A stretch of DNA of 64,000 bases from positions 1-64,000 of the forward strand of contig URGP01000009.1 in NCBI GenBank assembly GCA_900547395.1, given 5' to 3'. The notes under the pieces were generated by a model that saw only the letters and a list, made by a program, of their open reading frames with translations, had not been told where the DNA came from and searched no databases. The translations under genes and the position numbers were made by a program. This DNA comes from an uncultured Opitutales bacterium. Its GTDB lineage: Bacteria > Verrucomicrobiota > Verrucomicrobiia > Opitutales > Intestinicryptomonadaceae. Below are positions 24,821 through 32,442 of this stretch, one piece after another. Each line of letters begins with the position of its first letter. Position 1 is the stretch's first letter.

Positions 24821-25945
24821 CTATTTGTTCCAAATAAATTTGTTTATGATTTTAGCGTAGCTTTGGATTATTTTCACAACTTTTACGGACACGTTTTCGT
24901 CGCAATAGTCCGTGGCAAGATAAGTTTTTTCTCCATTTTTACGCATTGCAACCGACAAGTCTATCGCCTGCTCGACATCGTTGCCTGTAATCCCGCCAAT
25001 CACAACAGTGCCCTTGTCGAGCACTTCCGGCCTTTCGGTCGAAGTGCGGAGCAAAACGCCCGCAAAGCCAAGCATTGCGCTTTCCTCCGAAAGAGTGCCG
25101 CTGTCAGAAAGCACGCAAAAACTATTTTTTTGAAGTTTATTGTAATCCAAAAAGCCGAAAGGCTGCAAACTTTTTACAAGTGGATGGAATTTAAAATTGC
25201 GAGCCTCGATAAATTTTTTGCTTCGCGGATGCGTCGAGTAAATTATCGGCATCTTATAACGTTCGGCAATATTATTTACCGCATTCATAAGAGACATAAA
25301 GTTTTTTTCATTGTCGATATTTTCTTCGCGATGGGCGGAAAGCATTATATACTTGCCATTTTCAAGACCCAAACGATCCAAAACGTCGCTTGCGTCGATT
25401 TTTTTTGCGTGCTCCTTTAAAACTTCCCGCATGGGAGAACCAGTGACAAAAACATACTCCTTGCGAATGCCTTCCGAAAGCAAATATCTGCGGGAATGCT
25501 CCGTATAGGGCAAATTTACGTCTGAAATATGGTCGACGATTTTGCGGTTTATTTCTTCGGGAACATTTTGGTCGAAACACCGGTTGCCCGCTTCCATATG
25601 AAAAATCGGGATTTTCAGTCTTTTTGCCGAAATCGAGGAAAGAGCCGAATTTGTGTCCCCCAAAATCAAGAGGGCGTCGGGCTTTTCTTTAAGCATTGCA
25701 TCGTACGATTTGGCAATAATGTTGCCCATGGTTTCGCCCAATGTTTTGCCAACGCTTTCCAAATAATAATCAGGAGCGCGAAGCCCCAAGTCTTTGAAAA
25801 AAACCTCGTTTAAAGCATAGTCCCAATTCTGCCCCGTGTGGACAAGAATTTGGTTGAAATACTTGTCGCACGCCTTAATGCACGCCGAAAGCCTTATGAT
25901 TTCAGGGCGCGTGCCAATAACAGTCATCACTTTTAGCTTTTCCAT
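24821..25945 (-). CDS. capG: CapG/WbjD-type UDP-2-acetamido-2,6-dideoxy-talose 2-epimerase (WecB superfamily)
   Basis: This 374-residue protein belongs to the non-hydrolysing 2-epimerase family: GTRPEIIRLSACI at the N-terminus, LGDTNSALSS, HMEAGNRCFD, SAHREENID and SDSGTLSEESAMLGF. The divergence from the WecB at 14216 and its place after capE and capF identify it as the last enzyme of UDP-L-FucNAc synthesis. It epimerises C2 of UDP-2-acetamido-2,6-dideoxy-L-talose. I start at ATG 25945, which lies one base after the capF stop with AAAAGG just upstream; an extra TTG start would run into capF. It is the final gene of the minus-strand operon. Confidence 0.9.
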   Translation of the reverse strand: MEKLKVMTVIGTRPEIIRLSACIKACDKYFNQILVHTGQNWDYALNEVFFKDLGLRAPDYYLESVGKTLGETMGNIIAKSYDAMLKEKPDALLILGDTNSALSSISAKRLKIPIFHMEAGNRCFDQNVPEEINRKIVDHISDVNLPYTEHSRRYLLSEGIRKEYVFVTGSPMREVLKEHAKKIDASDVLDRLGLENGKYIMLSAHREENIDNEKNFMSLMNAVNNIAERYKMPIIYSTHPRSKKFIEARNFKFHPLVKSLQPFGFLDYNKLQKNSFCVLSDSGTLSEESAMLGFAGVLLRTSTERPEVLDKGTVVIGGITGNDVEQAIDLSVAMRKNGEKTYLATDYCDENVSVKVVKIIQSYAKIINKFIWNK

Positions 25946-25946
25946 A

Positions 25947-27077
25947 TCAGACCTTTTCAAAATAAGTGTCGGGATTTTCCGGATTGAAAGGCTCGTTCGC
26001 CCACATGAGCGTTACCAATTCGGAAGTTCCGATATTTTCAATATTATGCGTATAGCCCGGCGGAATATCCACAACTTCAAGGGTTTCTCCGCTTACAAAA
26101 TATTCTATAACCCTATCCGTACCAATTTTTCTGAACCTAATTGCAGCCTTGCCACTCACAACCAAAAACTTTTCATTTTTTGAATTGTGCCAGTGGTTGC
26201 CCTTTACAATGCCCGGCTTTGCGATATTCACGGAAGTTTGCCCCCTGTCTGAACTTCTCAAAAACTCGGTGAAAGACCCTCTGTTATCGACATTCATTTT
26301 AAGCGGATAAGAAAATCCGCCTTCGGGCAAATAGCTTAAATATGTGCTGTAAAGTTTTGACGAAAGCGAACCCGCAAGAACGCCGGGCGTTTCAAAATTT
26401 TCGCGGGAATTTTTGAAAGAATAAATGATGTCGACAATTTCGCCCAAAAGAGCCCTGTGCGTAACGGGCACCATGCAAAAGTTTTTTGCAATTTCAACTC
26501 CGTCTCCGCGGGTTTCCCCGCCTTTTAACGCGCGCAAAATCTCATCGCAAATGTCATCAATATAAACGACATGCATTTTTACGGAAGGATCATTTACTTT
26601 TATCGGCAGACCGTTTGCAATATTGTTGCAAAAAGTTGCAATGGCGGAATTATAGTTTGGTCTGCACCATTTCCCAAAAACATTAGGTAGGCGATAAACC
26701 AAAGCTTTCACGCCATTTCTTTCGGCATAGTCGAAAATATAGTCCTCAGCCGCTTTTTTGCTTCTTCCATAAGGATTGTCAAGGGCGGCCTGAATTGACG
26801 AAGTTATGAGAATGGGAGACTTGTTCTTCTCTCTTTCCAACATTTGCAAAAGCTCCGTCGTAAAGCCGAAATTCCCGTTCATAAATTCGCTATCGTCCTT
26901 GGGGCGATTTACGCCCGCAAAATGCAACACAAACCCGCAGTCTTTTACCGCATTTGAAAGAATTTCCTTGGGAGAGTCTATATCAAACTCCGTTATGTTT
27001 TCATAACCGGAATTTTTAAGGCGCAAAACCACATTGCGCCCGATAAAGCCTTTTGCGCCCGTAACTAAAATTTTCAT
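25947..27077 (-). CDS. capF: CapF/WbjC-type bifunctional SDR-cupin reductase
   Basis: Two domains are visible in 376 residues. The first is an N-terminal extended short-chain dehydrogenase (ILVTGAKGFIGRNVV, FAGVNRP, NPYGRSKKAAEDYI). The second is a C-terminal metal-binding cupin (FTEFLRSSDRGQTSVN, KGNHWHNSKNEKFLVV). In CapF the cupin epimerises the 4-keto sugar at C3, and the dehydrogenase domain reduces it with NADPH to the talo product. All key regions appear intact and the length fits CapF (about 370). The ATG at 27077 overlaps the capE stop as ATGA. This domain fusion is specific to L-FucNAc and related pathways, so it fixes the assignment of the operon. Confidence 0.93.
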   Translation of the reverse strand: MKILVTGAKGFIGRNVVLRLKNSGYENITEFDIDSPKEILSNAVKDCGFVLHFAGVNRPKDDSEFMNGNFGFTTELLQMLEREKNKSPILITSSIQAALDNPYGRSKKAAEDYIFDYAERNGVKALVYRLPNVFGKWCRPNYNSAIATFCNNIANGLPIKVNDPSVKMHVVYIDDICDEILRALKGGETRGDGVEIAKNFCMVPVTHRALLGEIVDIIYSFKNSRENFETPGVLAGSLSSKLYSTYLSYLPEGGFSYPLKMNVDNRGSFTEFLRSSDRGQTSVNIAKPGIVKGNHWHNSKNEKFLVVSGKAAIRFRKIGTDRVIEYFVSGETLEVVDIPPGYTHNIENIGTSELVTLMWANEPFNPENPDTYFEKV

Positions 27078-28105
27078 TTGCCGTTTAAACGCTTCCAAGA
27101 TTTCAATTCTTCCTGAATATAGGAAAGCTCCAAAAGCTTTTGCTTTACGCCTTCAACATCAAGCTGCAGCGTGTTGTCTGACGTATAGGCGTCGATGTCC
27201 AAAACTTTGTTGTCGCCCTCGGAAAAATATTTGTCGTAATTCAAAGATCGGACATCCGCAGGAACCCTGTAAAAGCCACCCATGTCTTCAGCCTTTATGA
27301 ATTCCTCTTTCGTAAGCAAAGTTTCGCTCATCTTTTCACCATGCCTTATGCCGATTACCTTGATTTCAGGCTTTACATCGAAAAGCTCGCAAACAGCCGA
27401 CGCCAAATCCGCTATGGTGCAAGCAGGCGCTTTCTGAACCATTATGTCTCCCGAATTGGCGTGTTCGAAGGCAAACTCGACAAGCTCGACAGCCTCTTCA
27501 AGACTCATTATATAGCGGGTCATAAGAGGATTTGTTATTGTTATGGGATTGCCCGACTTTATCTGGTCGATGAAAAGCGGAATTACAGAGCCTCTGGAGC
27601 ACATTACATTTCCGTAGCGGGTTCCGGAAATAATCGTTTTCGTTGTTGTTCGAGATTTTGCGATGAACACTTTTTCCATCATCGCCTTGGACATACCCAT
27701 TGCGTTTACGGGATACGCCGCCTTGTCGGTTGAAAGGCAAATTACTTTTTGGACGCCATTTTCAATTGCGGCGTCAAGCACGTTTTCAGTACCCATTACG
27801 TTTGTCTTGACAGCCTCCATCGGAAAAAATTCGCAGGATGGAACTTGTTTTAACGCGGCCGCCTGAAATACATAATCGACACCATACAGAGCATTTTTTA
27901 TACTCGAATAATCTCTGACATCGCCAATAAAAAACTTAATTTTGTCGGACTTGTAAAACTTTCGCATGTCATCCTGCTTTTTTTCATCGCGAGAAAATAT
28001 GCGTATTTCCGATATGTCAGAATTTAAAAATTTTTTCAAAACCGCATTGCCAAAAGAGCCTGTACCGCCCGTTATAAGCAAAATTTTGTCTTTAAAGATA
28101 CTCAT
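27074..28105 (-). CDS. capE: CapE/WbjB-type UDP-GlcNAc inverting 4,6-dehydratase
   Basis: This 343-residue extended SDR enzyme has GGTGSFGNAVLKKFL, the variant catalytic stretch LSTDKAAYPVNAMGMSKAMM (with MxxxK instead of the common YxxxK), and GTRYGNVMCSRGSV. This set is typical of CapE/WbjB/FlaA1. It removes water from UDP-GlcNAc and inverts C5, giving the 4-keto-6-deoxy-L-arabino sugar that CapF takes. I use ATG 28105; a TTG two codons upstream adds nothing family-like. The intergenic space before it (28106-28150) is 45 bp. The same keto-sugar could in principle also feed the aminotransferase at 30015, as PseC does in pseudaminic acid synthesis. Confidence 0.93.
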   Translation of the reverse strand: MSIFKDKILLITGGTGSFGNAVLKKFLNSDISEIRIFSRDEKKQDDMRKFYKSDKIKFFIGDVRDYSSIKNALYGVDYVFQAAALKQVPSCEFFPMEAVKTNVMGTENVLDAAIENGVQKVICLSTDKAAYPVNAMGMSKAMMEKVFIAKSRTTTKTIISGTRYGNVMCSRGSVIPLFIDQIKSGNPITITNPLMTRYIMSLEEAVELVEFAFEHANSGDIMVQKAPACTIADLASAVCELFDVKPEIKVIGIRHGEKMSETLLTKEEFIKAEDMGGFYRVPADVRSLNYDKYFSEGDNKVLDIDAYTSDNTLQLDVEGVKQKLLELSYIQEELKSWKRLNGK

Positions 28106-28150
28106 AGTCAATATTTATAAAGATATTTATGCTATCTTTAAACATTCAAG

Positions 28151-29413
28151 TCAAACATTAAAAGACGGGATTTTAACGGGCATCGAACCTTTGAAAACGC
28201 TCAAAACACTCAAATCCACAATCGCGGAAGACGACGCCAAATCGTAAACGCTAAAATCCAAGCTTTCCCCGCGCGACAAAGAGTAAACCAAGTGCCAATC
28301 CATAAGATAGTCCATATTAAAGAAAGCGTTATTTTTCATGGCATCCCCCATCGAAAGCCTTACAAAGTCGGGAGTGTATTTCTCGATTAGAGAAAGAGTT
28401 TCGCCATCAGAAAGAAAGTCGCAACCCTTTGCAATTTTACCGGGGAGAGGATATTTTTGAAAAAAGTAGTTTTCCGCGCTCAAAACAAATTTTCGATCGT
28501 AAGGGCGGGGGCTTGACACATCATGCTGAAGCACAATGGTTTTTGCCTTTTTAGTTTTTATGACGGATGTATTTATGTTTCCGCGAAAATCTCCCCCTTT
28601 TAATGCATAAAAACTATCAGAAAGCGAAAGTTTTTGAGCAGCATTCTTCATAGAAAAATCTCCGCTTGAAACGCTTACCAGAAAATCAAAAGAGTCTCCC
28701 CTGTTGATTTTTAATGGAATCATAAGAGGCACAATAGCGTGTTGCGGATACAAATTGCCGCTTCTGAAATTTTCAACCCATCGCCATTTTGCATTTTCCT
28801 TATTTAAAACATAGCTTAAAATTTCGTGGATATACGCACCCTCCACATGGAAAATCTCCCCCAATACTCCATTTTTTGCCATATTTGAAACCGCCAGCTC
28901 AAAAAAATCGTAAGCACAATTTGAAAGCTGAAAACAATGACGCTTTGTATGTTCGGCAATATTTGCTAATTCTACGCACTCCGCAATGGTAAACGCTGCG
29001 GGAATTTCCACCGCAGCATGTTTGCCGCACTGCATTGCGTAAGACGCCATTTTTGAGTGTTCCCGCCACGGAGTGGCAATGTAAACCAAATCAATGTCTT
29101 TGTCTTCGCATAATTTTCGCCAAGAATTCCCGCCTATGTATGTTTTGATATTCTTGTTGCACAGCGAAGAAAGATCTTCCAGGGATTTAAAAACTTTCCG
29201 CCCGTCCAAATCGCAAAGGGCGGCAATTCTCGCATTTGGGATTTTCCCCGCTCTCAAAACCGCTTTCGCTCCTCTAAACCCGACGCCTATAAATCCTATG
29301 CGAACTTCGTCCAAAGGCTTTGCCCTAAAATCGGTCATGTCAAAAGTCTGTTTTCTTTCAAAAGCAGACTTCAATTCGCATTCAATGCGTTCTATTTCTT
29401 TTTCGACAATCAT
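28151..29413 (-). CDS. Gfo/Idh/MocA-fold protein, GH109-like
   Basis: This 420-residue protein has an N-terminal NAD-binding Rossmann domain (RIGFIGVGFRGAKAVLRAG, then IAALCDLDGRK) and a C-terminal alpha/beta domain. The region WRWVENFRSGNLYPQHAIVP with LKINRGDSFDFLVSVSS resembles GH109 enzymes, where the family has GNLYPTHG and INRGDR. GH109 members are NAD-dependent alpha-N-acetylgalactosaminidases related to Gfo/Idh/MocA oxidoreductases. In this copy YPTHG is YPQHA, so the catalytic His is kept. No signal peptide is seen, so a cytosolic role is likely. It overlaps the pglC-like stop by four bases (ATGA) and sits within a biosynthetic operon, so a nucleotide-sugar or lipid-linked sugar oxidoreductase is an alternative. 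Confidence 0.78.
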   Translation of the reverse strand: MIVEKEIERIECELKSAFERKQTFDMTDFRAKPLDEVRIGFIGVGFRGAKAVLRAGKIPNARIAALCDLDGRKVFKSLEDLSSLCNKNIKTYIGGNSWRKLCEDKDIDLVYIATPWREHSKMASYAMQCGKHAAVEIPAAFTIAECVELANIAEHTKRHCFQLSNCAYDFFELAVSNMAKNGVLGEIFHVEGAYIHEILSYVLNKENAKWRWVENFRSGNLYPQHAIVPLMIPLKINRGDSFDFLVSVSSGDFSMKNAAQKLSLSDSFYALKGGDFRGNINTSVIKTKKAKTIVLQHDVSSPRPYDRKFVLSAENYFFQKYPLPGKIAKGCDFLSDGETLSLIEKYTPDFVRLSMGDAMKNNAFFNMDYLMDWHLVYSLSRGESLDFSVYDLASSSAIVDLSVLSVFKGSMPVKIPSFNV

Positions 29414-30012
29414 TCGCGCTCCTTGTCGAGAGGTTTTTCATTGGGCACGCAGTTTACGCCTTCGCAGCGCAGGACTTTTTTTAGCGTTAAAACCGCGATT
29501 TTCAAATCCGACAAAAACGAAACGTTTTTCACATATTTTACGTCGAAAGCAAGTTTTTCGTCCCACGATATGCAGTTTCTGCCGCTCACCTGCGCAAGCC
29601 CGCTTATGCCGGGTCGCACGCTGTGGCGCAATTTTTCCTCTTTTGTATAATGCGGCAAATACTGCGGCAAAAGGGGTCTTGGGCCTATAAACGACATCTC
29701 GCCTTTAAAAACATTCAAAAGCTGCGGAATTTCGTCAAGGCTCGTCTTTCGCAGGAACTTTCCAAGCGGAGTCAGGCGGGCTTCGTCGGGCAGAAGGTTT
29801 CCGAAAGAATCTTTGGCGTTATCCATTGTGCGGAACTTCATTATGTAAAAAATCTTTTCGTCCCTGCCGGGACGCGCCTGTTTAAATATGGCGGGGCTTC
29901 CCATTTTCAGGCGGATTAAAAGCCAAACTGCAAAAAACACGGGCAAGAGCAAAACTATCAAAACCGCGCTGAAAACGAAGTCAAAAAATCTCTTAAAAAA
30001 GTTTTTATACAT
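29410..30012 (-). CDS. PglC-type monotopic phosphoglycosyl transferase (initiating sugar-1-P transferase)
   Basis: This 200-residue protein has an N-terminal reentrant membrane helix (about residues 9-32: FDFVFSAVLIVLLLPVFFAVWLL). The catalytic domain follows, with KFRTMDNAKD, TSLDEIPQLLNVFKGEMSFIGPRPLLP and RHSVRPGISGLAQVSGRN, the bacterial sugar transferase signatures. Length matches PglC rather than the larger WcaJ/WbaP type. It would transfer a sugar-1-phosphate, probably from a UDP-6-deoxy-HexNAc, to undecaprenyl phosphate and so start the repeat unit at the inner face. It starts two bases after the aminotransferase stop. Within this locus it is the only initiating transferase I see. Confidence 0.92.
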   Translation of the reverse strand: MYKNFFKRFFDFVFSAVLIVLLLPVFFAVWLLIRLKMGSPAIFKQARPGRDEKIFYIMKFRTMDNAKDSFGNLLPDEARLTPLGKFLRKTSLDEIPQLLNVFKGEMSFIGPRPLLPQYLPHYTKEEKLRHSVRPGISGLAQVSGRNCISWDEKLAFDVKYVKNVSFLSDLKIAVLTLKKVLRCEGVNCVPNEKPLDKERE

Positions 30013-30014
30013 TT

Positions 30015-31190
30015 TTATTTTTGGGCTTTTCCTAAAACATCTTCAATAATTTCGCAGGCTTTCTTCAAGTCGGCTTCGGAAATAGTCGGGTGCACAAGGA
30101 ACATCAATGACGAGTTTTTCAGCAAATATGCGTTTGGAAGCTCCTCTTTCGGCTTCGTCCATCCTCTGCCTTCAAAAGCCTTTTCGGCTGAAACATTCCA
30201 GCAAGTTCCCGAAAAGCAGGGAACGCCGCGGGACGATATTTCGGCAATAATTCTGTCTCTGTCCCATCCGTCTTTTAAGTTTTCGGGGCGAACAAACGAG
30301 TAATATTTGTAAAAAGAATGGCGGACATCTTTCGGAACTTCAACAAGTCTTATGCAGGAAAATTTTGCGAGGGTTTCCGAATACGCATTTGCATTGCGGT
30401 TTCTAAGCCCGACCCAGTTCGGCAGTTTTTTATACGCTTCAACGCCGAGAGCCGCCTGCATTTCAGTCATTCTAAAATTCGTGCCGAAACTTTCAACAAG
30501 CCATTTAAACCCCGCCGATTTCGATTGGTCTGACACTGCGGAAAAACTCTTGCCGTGGTCTTTATACTCCCACATTTTGCGCCAAAGAGTTTCGCTGTTT
30601 GTAGTTACCGCACCGCCTTCGCCGCCTGTCGTTATTATTTTATCCTGGCAAAAGCTCCAAGCGGCAACATCCCCTATCGAGCCGACGGGCTTTCCCTTGT
30701 AAACTGCTCCGTGAGCCTGTGCGCAGTCTTCAATCAAAAACAAATTGTACTTTTTTGCAAGAGCCGAAAGAGAGTCCATGCCGCACGGGAACCCCGCATG
30801 GTGCACCGCGATTATGGCTTTTGTCTTTGAAGTTATACACTTTTCAACAGTTTCCGAAGTTATGTTTTGGCTGTTTAAATCGACGTCCGCCACCACAGGC
30901 GTTGCGCCCCTCATGACCGCGCAGCTTGCGCTTGCCACAAAAGTTCTGCAACTTGTTATTACTTCGTCGCCCTCGCCCACTCCGCACGCAAACAAGGCAA
31001 GCTCCAGCGCAACAGAGCCGTTTGCGAGTGCTATTGCGTATTTTGCGTTGGTCGCGGCCGAAAGGCTTTCCTCAAATTCGGAATTTTTTGCGCCCGTCCA
31101 GCGGTTGACCCTGCCGGAGCGCAACACTTCGCCTACGACTTTGATGTCGCCGCCGTCAAAAAACGGCCAATTCGCAAAACTTTCCAACAT
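30015..31190 (-). CDS. DegT/DnrJ/EryC1 sugar aminotransferase
   Basis: This 391-residue PLP-dependent enzyme has FFDGGDIKVVGEVLRSGRVNRWTG at its N-terminus (quoted in part: GRVNRWTG), ALANGSVALELAL, VITSCRTFVASASCAV, LIEDCAQAHGAVYKG and the PLP lysine in WSFCQDKIITTGGEGGA. It makes an amino sugar from a keto sugar with glutamate as donor. It is clearly distinct from the aminotransferase at 19990. The gene heads the minus-strand operon with pglC and capEFG. Its keto-sugar could be the CapE product (UDP-linked 4-keto) or a sugar from elsewhere, and no partner acetyltransferase is next to it. I start at ATG 31190; the 18 extra residues of the longer frame are hydrophobic and unlike the family. 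Confidence 0.88.
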   Translation of the reverse strand: MLESFANWPFFDGGDIKVVGEVLRSGRVNRWTGAKNSEFEESLSAATNAKYAIALANGSVALELALFACGVGEGDEVITSCRTFVASASCAVMRGATPVVADVDLNSQNITSETVEKCITSKTKAIIAVHHAGFPCGMDSLSALAKKYNLFLIEDCAQAHGAVYKGKPVGSIGDVAAWSFCQDKIITTGGEGGAVTTNSETLWRKMWEYKDHGKSFSAVSDQSKSAGFKWLVESFGTNFRMTEMQAALGVEAYKKLPNWVGLRNRNANAYSETLAKFSCIRLVEVPKDVRHSFYKYYSFVRPENLKDGWDRDRIIAEISSRGVPCFSGTCWNVSAEKAFEGRGWTKPKEELPNAYLLKNSSLMFLVHPTISEADLKKACEIIEDVLGKAQK

Positions 31191-31283
31191 ACCAAAAACT
31201 AAAAAGACATATTGCAAAAAACACAACAAAAAAGAGGCGCGCAAGTTTTTGCAAGCCCCTCCATCTAAAAGCTATCCCAACCG

Positions 31284-32312
31284 CTATTTTAACGCTTTTT
31301 TGTTAAGAATTACGGAATGGACTACAGAAACCACAATTATGCCGATGCTAAGCGTCGCCGCCACCGCCTCAGGGACTTCCTCGACCGCAGAGCGCATCAT
31401 TACAAGAGCCAGCGCGCCGATTGCCCAATATGCGCCGTTTGTGATGTAGCGCATTTTTGAAAGGGTTTGCTTATCGACAAGAACAAGCGTAAGCGAGCGA
31501 ACAAACATCGCCCCGACGCCAAGCCCGACTATAATAACCACAATATCCTTCGTAAAGGCAAACGCGCCAAGAACACCGTCAAGCGAGAAAGACGCGTCTA
31601 TAAGCTCCAAATACATAAACATCGCAAAACCCGCAGTGCCCGTGAGCTGAACCGCGCCTTCTCCGACATGCTTCGATTCCAAGTAATGCGAAAGCGAATC
31701 TATCGCCAAAAACAGCACTATTCCCACAAAGCCCGACAATGCGCAAACTTTGCGCTCGTGTTCGGGCAGAAAATAAATCAAAACACCCAAAACAACAAGC
31801 GCGATAACCTCATTTACAAACTTCACTCTGGCAAGACGCACCAAAGACTTTTCAATGGGAGAAATCCAATGGTCCTTTTTGTTTTTGTCGATAAAGAACT
31901 TTAAAAACAGCATAAGCAAAAACATTCCGCCGAAAGTTACGATTGCGGCGTGCGTCTCGTGCAAATGCCTTACATACTCGTCAGGGTTTGCAAATGCAAT
32001 TTTTATTACTTCAACAAGCGAAATATGCGCAAATATCGCGACTATCAAAACAGGGAACAAAAATCTCATTCCGAAAACCGCGATGAATATGCCCCACGTC
32101 AAAAACCGCCTGCGCCAAACCTTGCTCATCTTTTCGAGCTTGTGCGCATTCACCACTGCGTTGTCAAACGAGATTGCGACTTCCAAAAGGGAAATCGCAA
32201 ATGTCGTAAGCATAAAGGCAACGCCCGACGCCCCCACGGATTCGCCCCTCCAAAATGCAAGGCAAAGCCCGATTATCACGCAAAAAATAGAACCTCTGAA
32301 ATTTTTTAGCAT
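31284..32312 (-). CDS. DUF475 family integral membrane protein
   Basis: This 342-residue protein has about eight hydrophobic segments. It has the DUF475 hallmark of acidic residues inside membrane helices (LLEVAISFDNAVVNA near residue 43, then FLAIDSLSHYLE and the repeat-like ELIDASFSLDGVLGAFAF). The SFDNA and SLDGV pair recalls TerC-like proteins, which are linked to metal-ion export, but DUF475 function is not established. It is probably in the inner membrane. It is transcribed alone, upstream in the same direction as the cap operon, and divergent from the esterase gene. The unusual ATG context (TAAAAATGCTAAAAAATTTC) has no Shine-Dalgarno motif. Confidence 0.9.
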   Translation of the reverse strand: MLKNFRGSIFCVIIGLCLAFWRGESVGASGVAFMLTTFAISLLEVAISFDNAVVNAHKLEKMSKVWRRRFLTWGIFIAVFGMRFLFPVLIVAIFAHISLVEVIKIAFANPDEYVRHLHETHAAIVTFGGMFLLMLFLKFFIDKNKKDHWISPIEKSLVRLARVKFVNEVIALVVLGVLIYFLPEHERKVCALSGFVGIVLFLAIDSLSHYLESKHVGEGAVQLTGTAGFAMFMYLELIDASFSLDGVLGAFAFTKDIVVIIVGLGVGAMFVRSLTLVLVDKQTLSKMRYITNGAYWAIGALALVMMRSAVEEVPEAVAATLSIGIIVVSVVHSVILNKKALK

Positions 32313-32442
32313 TTTTATTTACGTTTTGATTTTAAAATAAAAAAGGAAAATTCATTTTGCGCTTTTTGCAAACAGTAAATTAAATTTTTGAAAACCAGAG
32401 AATTTTCTTTACGGCGGCGCAATAATAATTAAATTTCAATCC

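Noticed and set aside
24806..25420. Plus-strand ORF of 204 codons over capG
   Set aside because: It overlaps capG in antisense, begins at the terminator and has no family features.
31191..31283. Rho-independent terminator after the DUF475 gene
   Set aside because: A run of T follows on the minus strand, but the stem (GAGG/CCTC and GCAA/TTGC) is interrupted by mismatches, so I do not list it.
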